NCBI GenBank assembly: GCA_021785515.1
Contig: JAJYEX010000001.1
Coordinates: 434,001 to 498,000, forward strand
Source: Pseudomonadota bacterium
GTDB taxonomy: Bacteria > Pseudomonadota > Gammaproteobacteria > Acidiferrobacterales > UBA6901
DNA: 64,000 nt
Direction of reading: 5' to 3'
Every line of letters begins with the position of its first letter. Positions within the stretch are counted from its first letter, which is position 1. The notes beneath the pieces were generated by a model. The model was not told the origin of the DNA. It ran no database searches and saw only the letters and a list, made by a program, of their open reading frames with translations. Made by a program: the position numbers and the translations under genes. This document shows positions 1 through 8,502 of this stretch, in pieces.

Positions 1-518
1 ACGGGCTTTCAAACGAAAGTTCATGGGGCGTCTGCCAGTTTTTGGCGCTGGCCCGCCAGCATGGCCTGCCGCCACCGGTGTCCATACAGAACGTCTACAG
101 CCTGGTCAGCAGGCAGTTCGATCTCGATCTTGCAGAGGTGAGCTATCGCGAGAACGTGCCGCTGCTTGCCTACAGTCCACTCGCGGGCGGCGTGCTGTCC
201 GGCAAATACCTACACGGTACATCCCCGGCGGGCGCCCGGTTTACACTGTTTCCGGACTTCCAGCCGCGCAATAGCCGCCCGTCGGTAGCCCTGGCGACCG
301 CCGAGTACCTTGAGCTCGCCAAAAGCCGCGGGCTGGCGCTTGACCAGATGGCACTGAGTTTCGTGCGTCAACGTTGGTTCGTGCGCGCCACGATAATCGG
401 GGCTACGAGCATGGAACAACTTAGCCGCAATATCGACAGCGTCGATGTCGAGCTGGACACCGCGACACTGACCGCCATTGACACGATCCATGCCCGGTAC
501 TCGACCCCTGCACCGTAA
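1..518 (+). CDS. tas: Tas-type aldo/keto reductase, C-terminal part (cut by window edge)
   Basis: The reading frame is open from the window edge (first full codon at position 3), so the true start lies upstream. The visible ~171 residues begin with the GLSNE-S-WGV strand and continue with IQN-YSL, LAYSPL..G.L.GKY and the PAGAR loop. They end IIGATSMEQL..NI and YSTPAP, which closely follows E. coli Tas. The family are NADPH-dependent (alpha/beta)8-barrel oxidoreductases acting in the cytoplasm; the substrate cannot be told from this fragment. The catalytic Asp/Tyr/Lys/His residues would lie in the missing N-terminal half. It is convergent with the next gene, 38 nt away. Confidence 0.85.
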   Translation, partial: GLSNESSWGVCQFLALARQHGLPPPVSIQNVYSLVSRQFDLDLAEVSYRENVPLLAYSPLAGGVLSGKYLHGTSPAGARFTLFPDFQPRNSRPSVALATAEYLELAKSRGLALDQMALSFVRQRWFVRATIIGATSMEQLSRNIDSVDVELDTATLTAIDTIHARYSTPAP

Positions 519-556
519 GGCGGTACAAACAGGGGTGCCGTGAGCAACTGCTGCAA

Positions 557-1279
557 TCAGAAGAACTCATACTCCACGCGCAGCAACCAGGCTGCGTCCG
601 GTGCATCTCGGTTAATGCCCAGAACGACTCCGGTGCTGTATTCAAGTTCGCTGCCGCTTGCCGTCAAAAGCTCTCCGTAGACGACTGGACCTGCTTGATA
701 CGCATGATCATCGGGGCGGATATAGGTCTCGAATCCCGGCTGCAGCGCGGGTCTCCACTGGTAGCGCAGACTGTATGCAGTCCGGAACTCGTAGTTGCTG
801 CTGGCCGGAGCGATCTGCTTTTCCCAAATTAGGTTCAGCACGTTGACTACGCGCCCATCCCTGCGCTCCAACAGAGGGCCGAATTCGATGTCATCGGGCT
901 GCCCGGCAACCTGGTGATGGTAGGACGCAAGAAACCCGACGTCCGCCCAGTATTTTCCCGCCCGCGTCAACTGAAAGACGTTCTCGAATTCATAGCCCTG
1001 CGTTTGCGCACCGGCGCCTGGGGTATTCCGGTACTCTGCCAAATACAGTTCGGGGCGCCACCAACCGGTGAAGGCGTGGGCGACAGACACCTGGTAGCTG
1101 CTCGTACCGCTCACGGCGGCCGAACGGTCGTGAAGCATATCTCCCCGGAACTCGATTTCCGATTGTCGCTGAACAACGTAGGGTGAGTAGACCACCAGAT
1201 CATCTGCGCGGGCTGCTCCACCGCCAAGCACCAGACCCAAGCACAACGCAGTGACCACAGAACTGGGTTTTGGAGACAT
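557..1279 (-). CDS. Secreted protein, probable outer-membrane beta-barrel linked to iron locus
   Basis: A 240-residue protein starting MSPKPSSVV. It has a clear signal peptide (hydrophobic ALCLGLVLGG, cleavage after ARA) and then alternating polar/aromatic strands, ending in VEYEFF. A terminal aromatic residue after beta-strand-like repeats is typical of outer-membrane barrels, so I infer an outer-membrane protein; I recognise no named family. The start at 1279 is supported by a GAAGG Shine-Dalgarno about 7 nt upstream. Without a stop codon the frame runs on upstream into the FTR1 remnant, so a fused 371-residue product starting near 1672 is formally possible. It is the last gene of the Fur-box-preceded cupredoxin/FTR1 operon, which suggests a role in metal uptake. 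Confidence 0.55.
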   Translation of the reverse strand: MSPKPSSVVTALCLGLVLGGGAARADDLVVYSPYVVQRQSEIEFRGDMLHDRSAAVSGTSSYQVSVAHAFTGWWRPELYLAEYRNTPGAGAQTQGYEFENVFQLTRAGKYWADVGFLASYHHQVAGQPDDIEFGPLLERRDGRVVNVLNLIWEKQIAPASSNYEFRTAYSLRYQWRPALQPGFETYIRPDDHAYQAGPVVYGELLTASGSELEYSTGVVLGINRDAPDAAWLLRVEYEFF

Positions 1280-1621
1280 ACGATACCTTCGGGAAACGGA
1301 GGCTTCTTTGTGGCCGAGCATCTTCACTTTGGTGGCCGGAGACCGCCCATGCGCCGCCATCCATATGGCGTGCCATGACAGCGTCAGAACTGCCACCAAC
1401 AGGATGCCGGCATTAAGCAGCGGCTGGCCGACATAGGAAAACAGCCTCGCGACTGCGCTGGCAGAAACGGCGATGATGCCGGCGCCGGTGACGCCGGCGA
1501 CGACACCCGCGGCAACCCAGAGGCCGCGTCTCGCGACGCCGCGGCTTGCCCCGAGCACGATGGACATAATCAGGACTGCTTCAAGCACTTCCCGGAAAAC
1601 GATGATTGCAGCGGCAAGCAT
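1280..1621 (-). pseudogene. FTR1-family iron permease, 5' remnant in frame with the next gene
   Basis: From the ATG at 1621 the protein reads MLAAAIIVFREVLEAVLIM, the first helix of FTR1 high-affinity iron permeases with an REVLE iron-binding motif. Two more membrane helices follow, the last being LLNAGILL..LTLSWHAIWM. Family members are about 270-280 residues with seven helices and a second R-E-x-x-E motif. Here similarity stops after about 100 residues at the AAHGR position, and the frame reads on through about 15 unrelated residues into the signal-peptide protein. The second half, including the second motif, is missing, so I call it a truncated gene, probably by internal deletion. An upstream in-frame start at 1672 would overlap the cupredoxin gene. 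Confidence 0.6.
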
Positions 1622-1635
1622 GAATGCTGCCCACC

Positions 1636-1992
1636 CTATCGGCTCTTTGGATCCGGCACGCTGACCACCCATCCGCTGGCTGCGTGGTTAAAGTCGTTAA
1701 AGAAGCGGTAACGCCCAGCGGGCAGAGGACCAACATAGACGCTCACCGCGCTCAAACCCGGCACCACGATTTCCCGCGACAGGTCGTAGCTTTCGAATTC
1801 TGCCGGCATCCGGTCTTCATTTCGTACGACAATCTCGATCTTGGTCTGTGCCGGAATATTCACAACGGGGGGAATGAACTGCTGATTTCGGATCACGAGA
1901 GATGTTTTTGGCCCGTCCGCCCGCGCGCTACCGCACACTACCGCAGCTGCAACCGCCACCGCAGGGAGGAGCAGCCGGAGCCGAATTTTCAT
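1636..1992 (-). CDS. Periplasmic cupredoxin-like protein of an iron/copper uptake operon
   Basis: A 118-residue protein with a signal peptide (MKIRLRLLLPAVAVAAAVV, cleavage near ARA-DG) and one cupredoxin fold. The pattern FESYDLSREIVVPG followed by GRYRFFNDF matches the cupredoxins encoded beside FTR1 permeases (FtrB-like). In known systems such proteins work in the periplasm with the permease and a P19 protein in ferrous iron uptake; I see no P19 gene here. It is the first gene of a minus-strand operon with the FTR1 remnant and the barrel protein, starting about 40 nt downstream of a promoter overlapped by two Fur-box-like sequences. The loss of the permease makes its present role uncertain. 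Confidence 0.75.
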   Translation of the reverse strand: MKIRLRLLLPAVAVAAAVVCGSARADGPKTSLVIRNQQFIPPVVNIPAQTKIEIVVRNEDRMPAEFESYDLSREIVVPGLSAVSVYVGPLPAGRYRFFNDFNHAASGWVVSVPDPKSR

Positions 1993-2004
1993 AGAATCTA
2001 TCCT

Positions 2005-2077
2005 GAATGAGAATGAGTGTTATTAATGATAATAAGCTGGCCTTATCGTTGTTGTCAATCATTCTTATTCGCATTTA
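2005..2077 (-). promoter_or_regulatory. Sigma-70 promoter overlapped by two Fur-box-like sites (iron operon)
   Basis: Read on the minus strand, TTGACA (2053-2058) and TATTAT (2029-2034) are separated by 18 nt and point at the cupredoxin gene. The sequence over and upstream of the -35 (2056-2075) is GCGAATAAGAATGATTG-like. The sequence around the -10 (2005-2036) contains repeated GAATGAGAATGAG and TTAATGATAATAAG hexamers. Both fit the GATAAT-repeat pattern of Fur operators. Iron-dependent repression is the expected outcome. Confidence 0.7.
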
Positions 2078-2233
2078 GTCATCTACCATGACCAGGGCCG
2101 ATACGGCGCCAAACACCTGTTTCAGTCAGGGTCTTTCAGAGATTGATGGGCGCCATCGGTTCGGTGATCTGGCCACCCCTTGGCCCACGGACCCCATCAT
2201 GATTTACTGACCCACTTCAGCCCGGAACAGGCC

Positions 2234-3718
2234 ATGCCATCTGCCACCCATACAAGCGCGTCGCATACGCGCCACAGACTCAGCTCTGCGCTACGGGAGT
2301 TGCTGCCACCAGCGGCGTTGCTCTGCGACGCGGAAGAAATGCGGCCGTATGAATGTGATGGTCTGTCGGCATATCGTGAGCTGCCATTGCTGGTCGCGCT
2401 CCCCGATACCATCGACCAGATACGCGCGGTCCTCGCCGTCTGCCGGGAATACGGCGTTCCGGTGGTGGCACGCGGCGCCGGCACGGGGCTTTCCGGAGGC
2501 GCCCTGCCGAACGCGGACGGCGTGCTGCTGTCGCTCGCCCGCTTCAACCGCATCCTCGAAATCGACGAACACAACCGGACAGCGCGCGTCCAGCCCGGGG
2601 TGCGCAACCTGGCGATTTCCCAGGCAGCCGCACCGCTGGGCCTCTACTACGCTCCCGATCCTTCATCTCAGATCGCTTGCAGCATTGGGGGTAACGTCGC
2701 CGAAAATGCCGGGGGCGTGCACTGCCTCAAGTACGGACTGACGGTTCACAACATCCAGGCACTGACATTTCTCACCATCGAAGGAGACCTGATATCGGTC
2801 GGCGGCGCCGCCTTGGATGCACCGGGTTACGACTTGCTGGCGCTGATGACCGGGTCGGAAGGAATGCTGGGAATCATCGTTGAGATCGTCGTAAAGCTGC
2901 TGCCGCGGCCGGAACGGGCACAGGTGGTGCTGGCGGCCTTCAATGACATAGCGAAAGCAGGCGCCGCCGTGGCCGCCATCATCGGCGCCGGCATAGTGCC
3001 GGCAGGACTTGAAATGATGGACGGGCTTGCTCTGCGCGCTGCCGAAGAATTTGTGCATGCCGGCTACCCAACGGACGCAGCGGCAATCCTGCTGTGCGAG
3101 CTGGATGGAATAAACGAAGAGGTTTCGGAGCGGATACTGCAGGTTCGGGATGTTCTAAACCGCTGTGGCGCAACGGCAATTCGCACTGCCCGCGATGAAA
3201 ACGAGCATGCGCTTCTGTGGGCCGGCCGAAAGGCGGCGTTCCCGGCGGTGGGCAGACTTGCGCCCGACTACTACTGCATGGACGGAACGATTCCGCGCGG
3301 GCGCCTGCCGGAGGTGCTCGAGAAAATCGAAAAAATGTCGGGCAGATTTGGCCTGGCGGTTGCCAACGTCTTTCATGCCGGCGACGGGAATCTCCATCCA
3401 CTGATTCTCTATGACGCGAACAGGCCAGAAGAACTTGAACTGGCTGAGCGGTTCGGTGGTGAAATACTTGAACTGTGCGTCGCAGTGGGCGGCACCATTA
3501 CTGGTGAACATGGCGTCGGCATCGAAAAGATTGACCAGATGTGCGTGCAGTTTCCGGCACCTGCCCTCGAGCAGTTCCATGCGTTGAAGCGGGCCTTCGA
3601 TCCCTGTGGTCTGCTTAATCCCGGCAAGGCCGTGCCCACGCTGCATCGTTGCGCGGAATTCGGGGCCATGCACGTCCATGGCGGCAGGCTTCCATTTCCC
3701 GAACTGGAGCGTTTCTGA
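2234..3718 (+). CDS. glcD: Glycolate oxidase FAD-binding subunit GlcD
   Basis: 494 residues, nearly colinear with E. coli GlcD (499 residues) from PYECDGLSAYR onward. The PCMH-type FAD-binding domain (about residues 45-225) carries RGAGTGLSGGALP and PDPSSQIACSIGGNVAENAG. The C-terminal FAD-oxidase domain has the metal-ligand region VFHAGDGNLHP and the end SGEHG/TGEHG-LLNPGK-PFPELERF. With GlcE and GlcF it oxidises glycolate to glyoxylate, passing electrons to the respiratory chain at the membrane. I chose the ATG at 2234, preceded by GGAACAGG; the frame is open to a TTG at 2180, which would add 18 unconserved residues. It is the first gene of glcDEF, 4 nt before glcE. Confidence 0.95.
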   Translation: MPSATHTSASHTRHRLSSALRELLPPAALLCDAEEMRPYECDGLSAYRELPLLVALPDTIDQIRAVLAVCREYGVPVVARGAGTGLSGGALPNADGVLLSLARFNRILEIDEHNRTARVQPGVRNLAISQAAAPLGLYYAPDPSSQIACSIGGNVAENAGGVHCLKYGLTVHNIQALTFLTIEGDLISVGGAALDAPGYDLLALMTGSEGMLGIIVEIVVKLLPRPERAQVVLAAFNDIAKAGAAVAAIIGAGIVPAGLEMMDGLALRAAEEFVHAGYPTDAAAILLCELDGINEEVSERILQVRDVLNRCGATAIRTARDENEHALLWAGRKAAFPAVGRLAPDYYCMDGTIPRGRLPEVLEKIEKMSGRFGLAVANVFHAGDGNLHPLILYDANRPEELELAERFGGEILELCVAVGGTITGEHGVGIEKIDQMCVQFPAPALEQFHALKRAFDPCGLLNPGKAVPTLHRCAEFGAMHVHGGRLPFPELERF

Positions 3719-3722
3719 GGCA

Positions 3723-4820
3723 ATGAGCAGCATACCGCACGACACGCCGGCGCCGGGCGGAGCGCATGACAACAGTGGCGAGCTTCAGGAGTTGGTGCGC
3801 GTGGCAATGCATTCCGGAGCTCCGCTGTGGATCACTGGCGGAGGCAGCAAGGGATTCTATGGCCGACCCGTCTCCGGCACACCCCTTACAACAAGCACAC
3901 ACCGCGGCATTGTCGCCTACGACCCCAGCGAACTGGTGCTCACGGTCCGCGCTGGCACTCCCCTGCGGGAAGTCGAGGCCGTACTGGCAGACCAGGACCA
4001 GATGCTGGCATTCGAACCACCCCATTTTGGCGAATCGGCAACCATCGGCGGAGCCATTGCGACTGGACTGTCCGGCCCCCGCCGGCCGTATGCTGGTGCG
4101 GCACGCGATTTTGTATTGGGCGTAAAACTGATAACCGGTCAGGCTGAGATCGTGGCTTTCGGGGGACGGGTTATGAAAAACGTTGCCGGCTATGATGTGT
4201 CGCGGCTTGTCACCGGTGCCCTGGGCACGCTTGGCGTACTGCTCGAGGTTTCTTTAAAGGTTCTGCCCCGTCCGCCCGTGGACCTGACGCTCGTGCAGCA
4301 CCGCCGCACCGCCGAGGCGATTGAAGTCATGAATATCTGGGCACGCCGGTCGCTGCCTCTGTCTGGATGCTGGTACGATGGCGACCGCCTGTACGTACGG
4401 CTGAGCGGTGCCGAATCGGCCGTACGTGCCGCCCACGACAAAATCGGCGGCGAGATCCCGGCCAACGCACAGGAAATCTGGCTGGCCTTGCGTGAGCAGC
4501 GTCTCTCTTTCTTTTCAGGACCGCTGCCGCTTTGGCGCGTGGCTGTGGCACCGGCGTCGGCCGCTCTCGAGGTCCCGGGCAAGTGGCTCATCGACTGGGG
4601 CGGCGCGCAGCGCTGGCTGAAGACTGACGCCGATGCGGAAACCGTACGCCGCTCTGCGGCCGAACACGGCGGCCACGCCACGCTCTTCCGGGGCTCGGAC
4701 CTCAGCGGAGCGGTTTTTCACCCGCTCGCACCGGCACTATTCGCGCTGCACAGGCGGGTCAAAAATGCGATGGATCCACGGAATATTTTCAATCCTGGCC
4801 GAATGTATCCGGATTTGTGA
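3723..4820 (+). CDS. glcE: Glycolate oxidase FAD-binding subunit GlcE
   Basis: A 365-residue protein with one PCMH-type FAD-binding domain: ITGGGSKGFYG near residue 37, then FEPPHFGESATIGGAIATGLSGPRRPY, then GRVMKNVAGYDVSRLVTGALGTLG. These are the hallmark GlcE segments. It ends MDPRNIFNPGRMYPDL, the usual GlcE C-terminus. It is a required second flavin subunit of the glycolate oxidase complex. The ATG at 3723 lies 4 nt after the glcD stop, with a GAGG just upstream overlapping that stop, so translational coupling is likely. The open frame upstream of 3723 lies inside glcD and is not coding. Confidence 0.95.
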   Translation: MSSIPHDTPAPGGAHDNSGELQELVRVAMHSGAPLWITGGGSKGFYGRPVSGTPLTTSTHRGIVAYDPSELVLTVRAGTPLREVEAVLADQDQMLAFEPPHFGESATIGGAIATGLSGPRRPYAGAARDFVLGVKLITGQAEIVAFGGRVMKNVAGYDVSRLVTGALGTLGVLLEVSLKVLPRPPVDLTLVQHRRTAEAIEVMNIWARRSLPLSGCWYDGDRLYVRLSGAESAVRAAHDKIGGEIPANAQEIWLALREQRLSFFSGPLPLWRVAVAPASAALEVPGKWLIDWGGAQRWLKTDADAETVRRSAAEHGGHATLFRGSDLSGAVFHPLAPALFALHRRVKNAMDPRNIFNPGRMYPDL

Positions 4821-4880
4821 CCTCTGCGGGTGCCGAACCATTAATGCCGGCACGAAACCTCCAATGATCCGATATCGCCG

Positions 4881-6110
4881 ATGCAAACCAATCTGACCGA
4901 GAGTCTGCGCTGCACGCCTGCCGGCCGTGAGGCTGAGTCAATTCTACGCACCTGCGTCCATTGCGGATTTTGTACTGCTACCTGTCCAACTTATTTACTT
5001 ATGGGAGACGAGCTGGACGGACCACGCGGACGTATTTATCTGATCAAACAGGTTATGGAGGGCGCGAGCGTTACCCGCCACACGCAACTGCACCTAGACC
5101 GTTGCCTCAGCTGTCTTGCCTGTGAAACAACCTGCCCTTCCGGGGTAAGGTACGGGCGATTGCTTGATATCGGTCGCGTCGCTGTCGAACAGCAGGTGCG
5201 GCGTTCGCTGGCCGAGCGGATGAAGCGGCGCCTGCTGTGCGCAGTATTGCCGCATGGGAAACGGTTTGCACCGCTGCTTGGACTGGCCCGGGGATTACGT
5301 CCGATTCTGCCGCCATCATGGCGCAAGATGATTCCGCCGGGACAGGAATCCGGCTTTTGGCCACCTGCCAGGCACGGTCGCAGGATGCTGGCACTGGGCG
5401 GCTGTGTGCAAACACCAATCGCCCCGAATATCGACGCCGCCACCGCGCGGGTACTCGATCGTCTGGGCATCAGTCTGGAACGCCCTGCAGGTAGCGGCTG
5501 CTGCGGCGCGCTGAGCTACCACCTGTCGCAACAACACGACGGACTGGATTTTGCGCGACAAAACATTGATGCGTGGTGGCCTCATGTCGAGGCGGGAGCC
5601 GAGGCCATCGTGCTGAACGCCAGCGGATGCGGGGTCATGGTGAAGGAATACAAGCATCTGCTGCGCAACGATCCCGCCTATGCGGAACGCGCTGCCCGGA
5701 TTTCAGGCCTGGCCGTAGATATCGGCGAGGTGCTGGCGAAAGAAGATTGTTCCGGACTGGTCCAAGCACGTGGTTCCACCACACGCATCGCGTTCCATGC
5801 TCCCTGCACCCTGCAGCATGGTCAGCAGATTTCCGGTACGGTAGAAGCAATCCTCAAAGCTGCCGGGTTTGATCTCGCGCCGGTGCCGGATGCACACCTG
5901 TGCTGCGGTTCGGCCGGCACCTACTCGATTCTTCAGCCCCGGCTTTCGCATCGGCTGCTGCATCAGAAAATTGCGGCGCTGGAGTCGGGGCAGCCGACAG
6001 CCATCGGCACGGCCAACATCGGCTGTTTGGTACATCTGCAGTCTCGCGCCTCGGTTCCTGTAAAACACTGGATAGAACTGCTGGATTGCAGCATGTCCGC
6101 AACCGGCTGA
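4881..6110 (+). CDS. glcF: Glycolate oxidase iron-sulfur subunit GlcF
   Basis: 409 residues, the usual GlcF length. Two 4Fe-4S ferredoxin motifs lie in the first 90 residues (CVHCGFCTATCP and CLSCLACETTCP). Two cysteine-rich CCG domains follow: LGGCVQT...GSGCCGALSYH near residue 205 and APCTLQH...CCGSAGTYS near residue 345. The clusters relay electrons from the GlcD/GlcE flavins towards the quinone pool. The gene follows glcE by 60 nt and completes the glcDEF operon. No glcC-type regulator or glycolate permease is adjacent, so the glycolate is more likely made internally than imported. Confidence 0.95.
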   Translation: MQTNLTESLRCTPAGREAESILRTCVHCGFCTATCPTYLLMGDELDGPRGRIYLIKQVMEGASVTRHTQLHLDRCLSCLACETTCPSGVRYGRLLDIGRVAVEQQVRRSLAERMKRRLLCAVLPHGKRFAPLLGLARGLRPILPPSWRKMIPPGQESGFWPPARHGRRMLALGGCVQTPIAPNIDAATARVLDRLGISLERPAGSGCCGALSYHLSQQHDGLDFARQNIDAWWPHVEAGAEAIVLNASGCGVMVKEYKHLLRNDPAYAERAARISGLAVDIGEVLAKEDCSGLVQARGSTTRIAFHAPCTLQHGQQISGTVEAILKAAGFDLAPVPDAHLCCGSAGTYSILQPRLSHRLLHQKIAALESGQPTAIGTANIGCLVHLQSRASVPVKHWIELLDCSMSATG

Positions 6111-6130
6111 CAGGGCCGCAGCTTCGTCAG

Positions 6131-6160
6131 TTGAACGTCGGCAGTGCACCTAGTTATAAT
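6131..6160 (+). promoter_or_regulatory. Strong sigma-70 promoter for the glyoxylate aminotransferase
   Basis: TTGAAC at 6131-6136 and a perfect TATAAT at 6155-6160 are 18 nt apart, about 50 nt before the aminotransferase ATG. The -35 TTGAAC is mirrored by GTTCAA at 6163-6168 just after the -10, a short inverted repeat that could be an operator. The aminotransferase can therefore be expressed separately from glcDEF. Confidence 0.6.
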
Positions 6161-6216
6161 AAGTTCAATTCGCATTAAACTCCCGAAACTCACCGTTAAC
6201 CGAGAAGACCACATCC

Positions 6217-7383
6217 ATGCAATCGTTTAATCCGCCGCTGCGCACCTTGATGGGACCCGGCCCCTCGGATGTACACCCGCGCGTTCTGGCAGCCATGGCA
6301 CGCCCGACGATCGGCCACCTTGATCCGGCATTCGTGGGCATGATGGATGAGGTCAAGGCCCTGCTGCAGTATGTCTTCCAGACACGCAACACTCTGACAA
6401 TGCCGGTTTCCGCTCCGGGCTCCGCCGGCATGGAAACGTGTTTCGTCAATCTGACCGAACCCGGCGACAAGGTCGTGGTATGCGTGAATGGCGTCTTCGG
6501 GGGACGGATGAAAGAGAACGTCCTGCGTGTGGGCGGCATACCGGTTGTAGTGGAAAACGCCTGGGGCGAACCGGTCGATCCGAATCGCCTCGAGGACACG
6601 CTTAAGAGCCACGCCGACGCCAAAATTGTCGCTTTCGTGCACGCGGAAACCTCCACCGGCGCACGCTCGGACGCCAAGACACTCGTGGAAATCGCCCACC
6701 GCCATGACTGCCTTGCGATCGTTGATGCCGTGACCTCGCTCGGCGGAATTCCGGTAAAGGTCGACGAATGGGGTATCGATGCGATCTATTCGGGTTCGCA
6801 GAAATGTCTTTCTTGCGCGCCGGGGCTGTCGCCCGTGAGCTTCAACGAGCGCGCAATAGACAAGATCAAGCGGCGCAGCTCGCCGGTTCCAAGCTGGTTC
6901 CTGGATCTCACACTGGTAATGGGTTATTGGGGCGGATCCGGCAAGCGGACCTACCATCACACTGCTCCAGTCAATGCGCTATACGGCTTGCACGAAGCAC
7001 TCATAATGCTGAAGGAAGAAGGCCTCGAAAACGCCTGGACCCGGCATCAGCAGAATTATCTCGCTCTGCGCGCTGGAGTGGAGTCTCTGGGCCTGGAATT
7101 CTTTGTGCGCGAAGAATCCCGTCTGCCGCAGCTCAACACCATCACGGTACCATCTGACGTGGACGAAGCCCGCGTACGGCAACTGCTGTTGGCGGACTAC
7201 AATCTCGAGATCGGGGCCGGTCTTGGATCTCTCGCCGGACGCATTTTCCGGGTCGGACTCATGGGGCAGACCAGCAACATGAAGAACGTCCTGCTTTTCG
7301 TGGGCGCTTTCCGGGAATCGATTATGCGTTCCACCTTGGCACCCGCACGCAACGGCACGACGGTGGCAAAACCGCGGGCCTGA
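6217..7383 (+). CDS. Serine/alanine-glyoxylate aminotransferase (class V, PLP)
   Basis: A 388-residue class V aminotransferase. It opens with MGPGPSDVHPRVL, carries the SAPGSAGMETCFVNL substrate loop, the HAETSTG segment, the cofactor aspartate in VDAVTSLGG and the PLP lysine in YSGSQKCLS, about residue 195. This is the alanine/serine-glyoxylate aminotransferase family, which makes glycine from the glyoxylate produced by GlcDEF, using serine or alanine as amino donor. Its position directly after glcDEF supports that assignment and suggests glycolate salvage in an organism that makes 2-phosphoglycolate with Rubisco. Which amino donor is preferred cannot be read from the sequence. Confidence 0.88.
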   Translation: MQSFNPPLRTLMGPGPSDVHPRVLAAMARPTIGHLDPAFVGMMDEVKALLQYVFQTRNTLTMPVSAPGSAGMETCFVNLTEPGDKVVVCVNGVFGGRMKENVLRVGGIPVVVENAWGEPVDPNRLEDTLKSHADAKIVAFVHAETSTGARSDAKTLVEIAHRHDCLAIVDAVTSLGGIPVKVDEWGIDAIYSGSQKCLSCAPGLSPVSFNERAIDKIKRRSSPVPSWFLDLTLVMGYWGGSGKRTYHHTAPVNALYGLHEALIMLKEEGLENAWTRHQQNYLALRAGVESLGLEFFVREESRLPQLNTITVPSDVDEARVRQLLLADYNLEIGAGLGSLAGRIFRVGLMGQTSNMKNVLLFVGAFRESIMRSTLAPARNGTTVAKPRA

Positions 7384-7528
7384 TCCGGACGACAGCCGCA
7401 CCCGGGTGGTGGCACCGGAACACTCCCAGACTGGCGCTGATCAGGACAAGAAAACGGAGCTGTTTCTCTGCGCGGGGACTACAGAAGACCTGTGCCCGAC
7501 GTCGCGTCACGGACGTCCGGCACAGCCA

Positions 7529-8176
7529 TCATCCACCCAGCCTGGCCAGCGCCAGAAATACGGGATAGTCGTGCGCCCGACCGTCAGCGCCGGTTTTGTG
7601 CACGACATGGGCACGACGGATATCGATGTCCGTAAAACCCGCATCCCGGAGCCACCCCGAGAACGTCTGCAGATCGAAACCGTGATGCATGACCCCGGCG
7701 ACCTCTCCATGAAAGGTGCCATCCTCGCTCTCGAGATCTGCGAGCGCCACACGTCCACCAGGTGAAAGAGATGCGGCCAAACGCGCTAGAAGCGCCGGAA
7801 TGTCTTCGATGTGGTGAAGGGTCATGCTGCTAAAAATGAGGTCGAAAGGTCCGCCCGGCACCGCCTTGGAAAGGTCTGCCTCGCACGGTTCCACATTTGT
7901 AAGTCCCAGCTCGTCAGCCTTCAGCCGCAGAATCGCCAGCATGCCGGTTGCGTTATCGGCAGCGACGACAGAACGGAGACTTGGCGAAAGCAGCGCGGTC
8001 ACCAGGCCGGTACCAGCACCAAACTCAAGCGCACGCTCACGGCCTGTCGGTGCGATACGTTCCAATATCGCACCAGCCACGCCGCGCGCAATCCCCGATC
8101 GCACCGGATTATCATCCCAGGATGCGGCGATAGAATTGAACCGCTCGCTGTTAGCCTGCGTCACAAAGTCAGTCAT
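7529..8176 (-). CDS. Class I SAM-dependent methyltransferase, substrate unknown
   Basis: 215 residues with a Rossmann methyltransferase core. Motif I is ALEFGAGTGLVTALL (about residue 50), an acidic residue ends the second strand (VVAADNATGML), motif II is around FDLIFSSMTLHHIEDI, and LSPGGRVALADLESEDG follows. This resembles the UbiE/Bin3-like Methyltransf_11 group, but nothing fixes the substrate. It is convergent with the aminotransferase and stands alone; the nearest gene on its 5' side is rpfG, on the same strand 326 nt away. A general small-molecule or lipid methyltransferase is the safest call. Confidence 0.75.
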   Translation of the reverse strand: MTDFVTQANSERFNSIAASWDDNPVRSGIARGVAGAILERIAPTGRERALEFGAGTGLVTALLSPSLRSVVAADNATGMLAILRLKADELGLTNVEPCEADLSKAVPGGPFDLIFSSMTLHHIEDIPALLARLAASLSPGGRVALADLESEDGTFHGEVAGVMHHGFDLQTFSGWLRDAGFTDIDIRRAHVVHKTGADGRAHDYPVFLALARLGG

Positions 8177-8502
8177 GCTGGCACCATTTTTGACGACCCC
8201 TATGCCTCAATTGTGCGGGAGCCGCGCGAGACATTCAACTGACCGCCCTCATGCCGAGACTTGGGAACGGGCTGGCCGCAGATAGGCCCCGTGTCCCCCG
8301 GCAGCAAATCAGGCCGCCAACATCCCCGGCGTCGGTTTCCCGAAAAGCGCGCCCGTTATAGCACCTCACAAGACCATACACCAATGGCCCATTCACTCAG
8401 CAACACAGGCAACGGCGATCAGGAACAGCGCCCGATGTATCGAGCGGACAGAGCCACTGCGGAAATATGAAGTCATGCGAGAAATTACCTGCGTCACAAT
8501 AA
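8177..8502. other. Intergenic, 326 nt, no gene recognised
   Basis: Short open frames on both strands show no recognisable protein motif or convincing ribosome-binding site. I see no RNA gene or clear terminator hairpin followed by a T-run. Confidence 0.5.
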
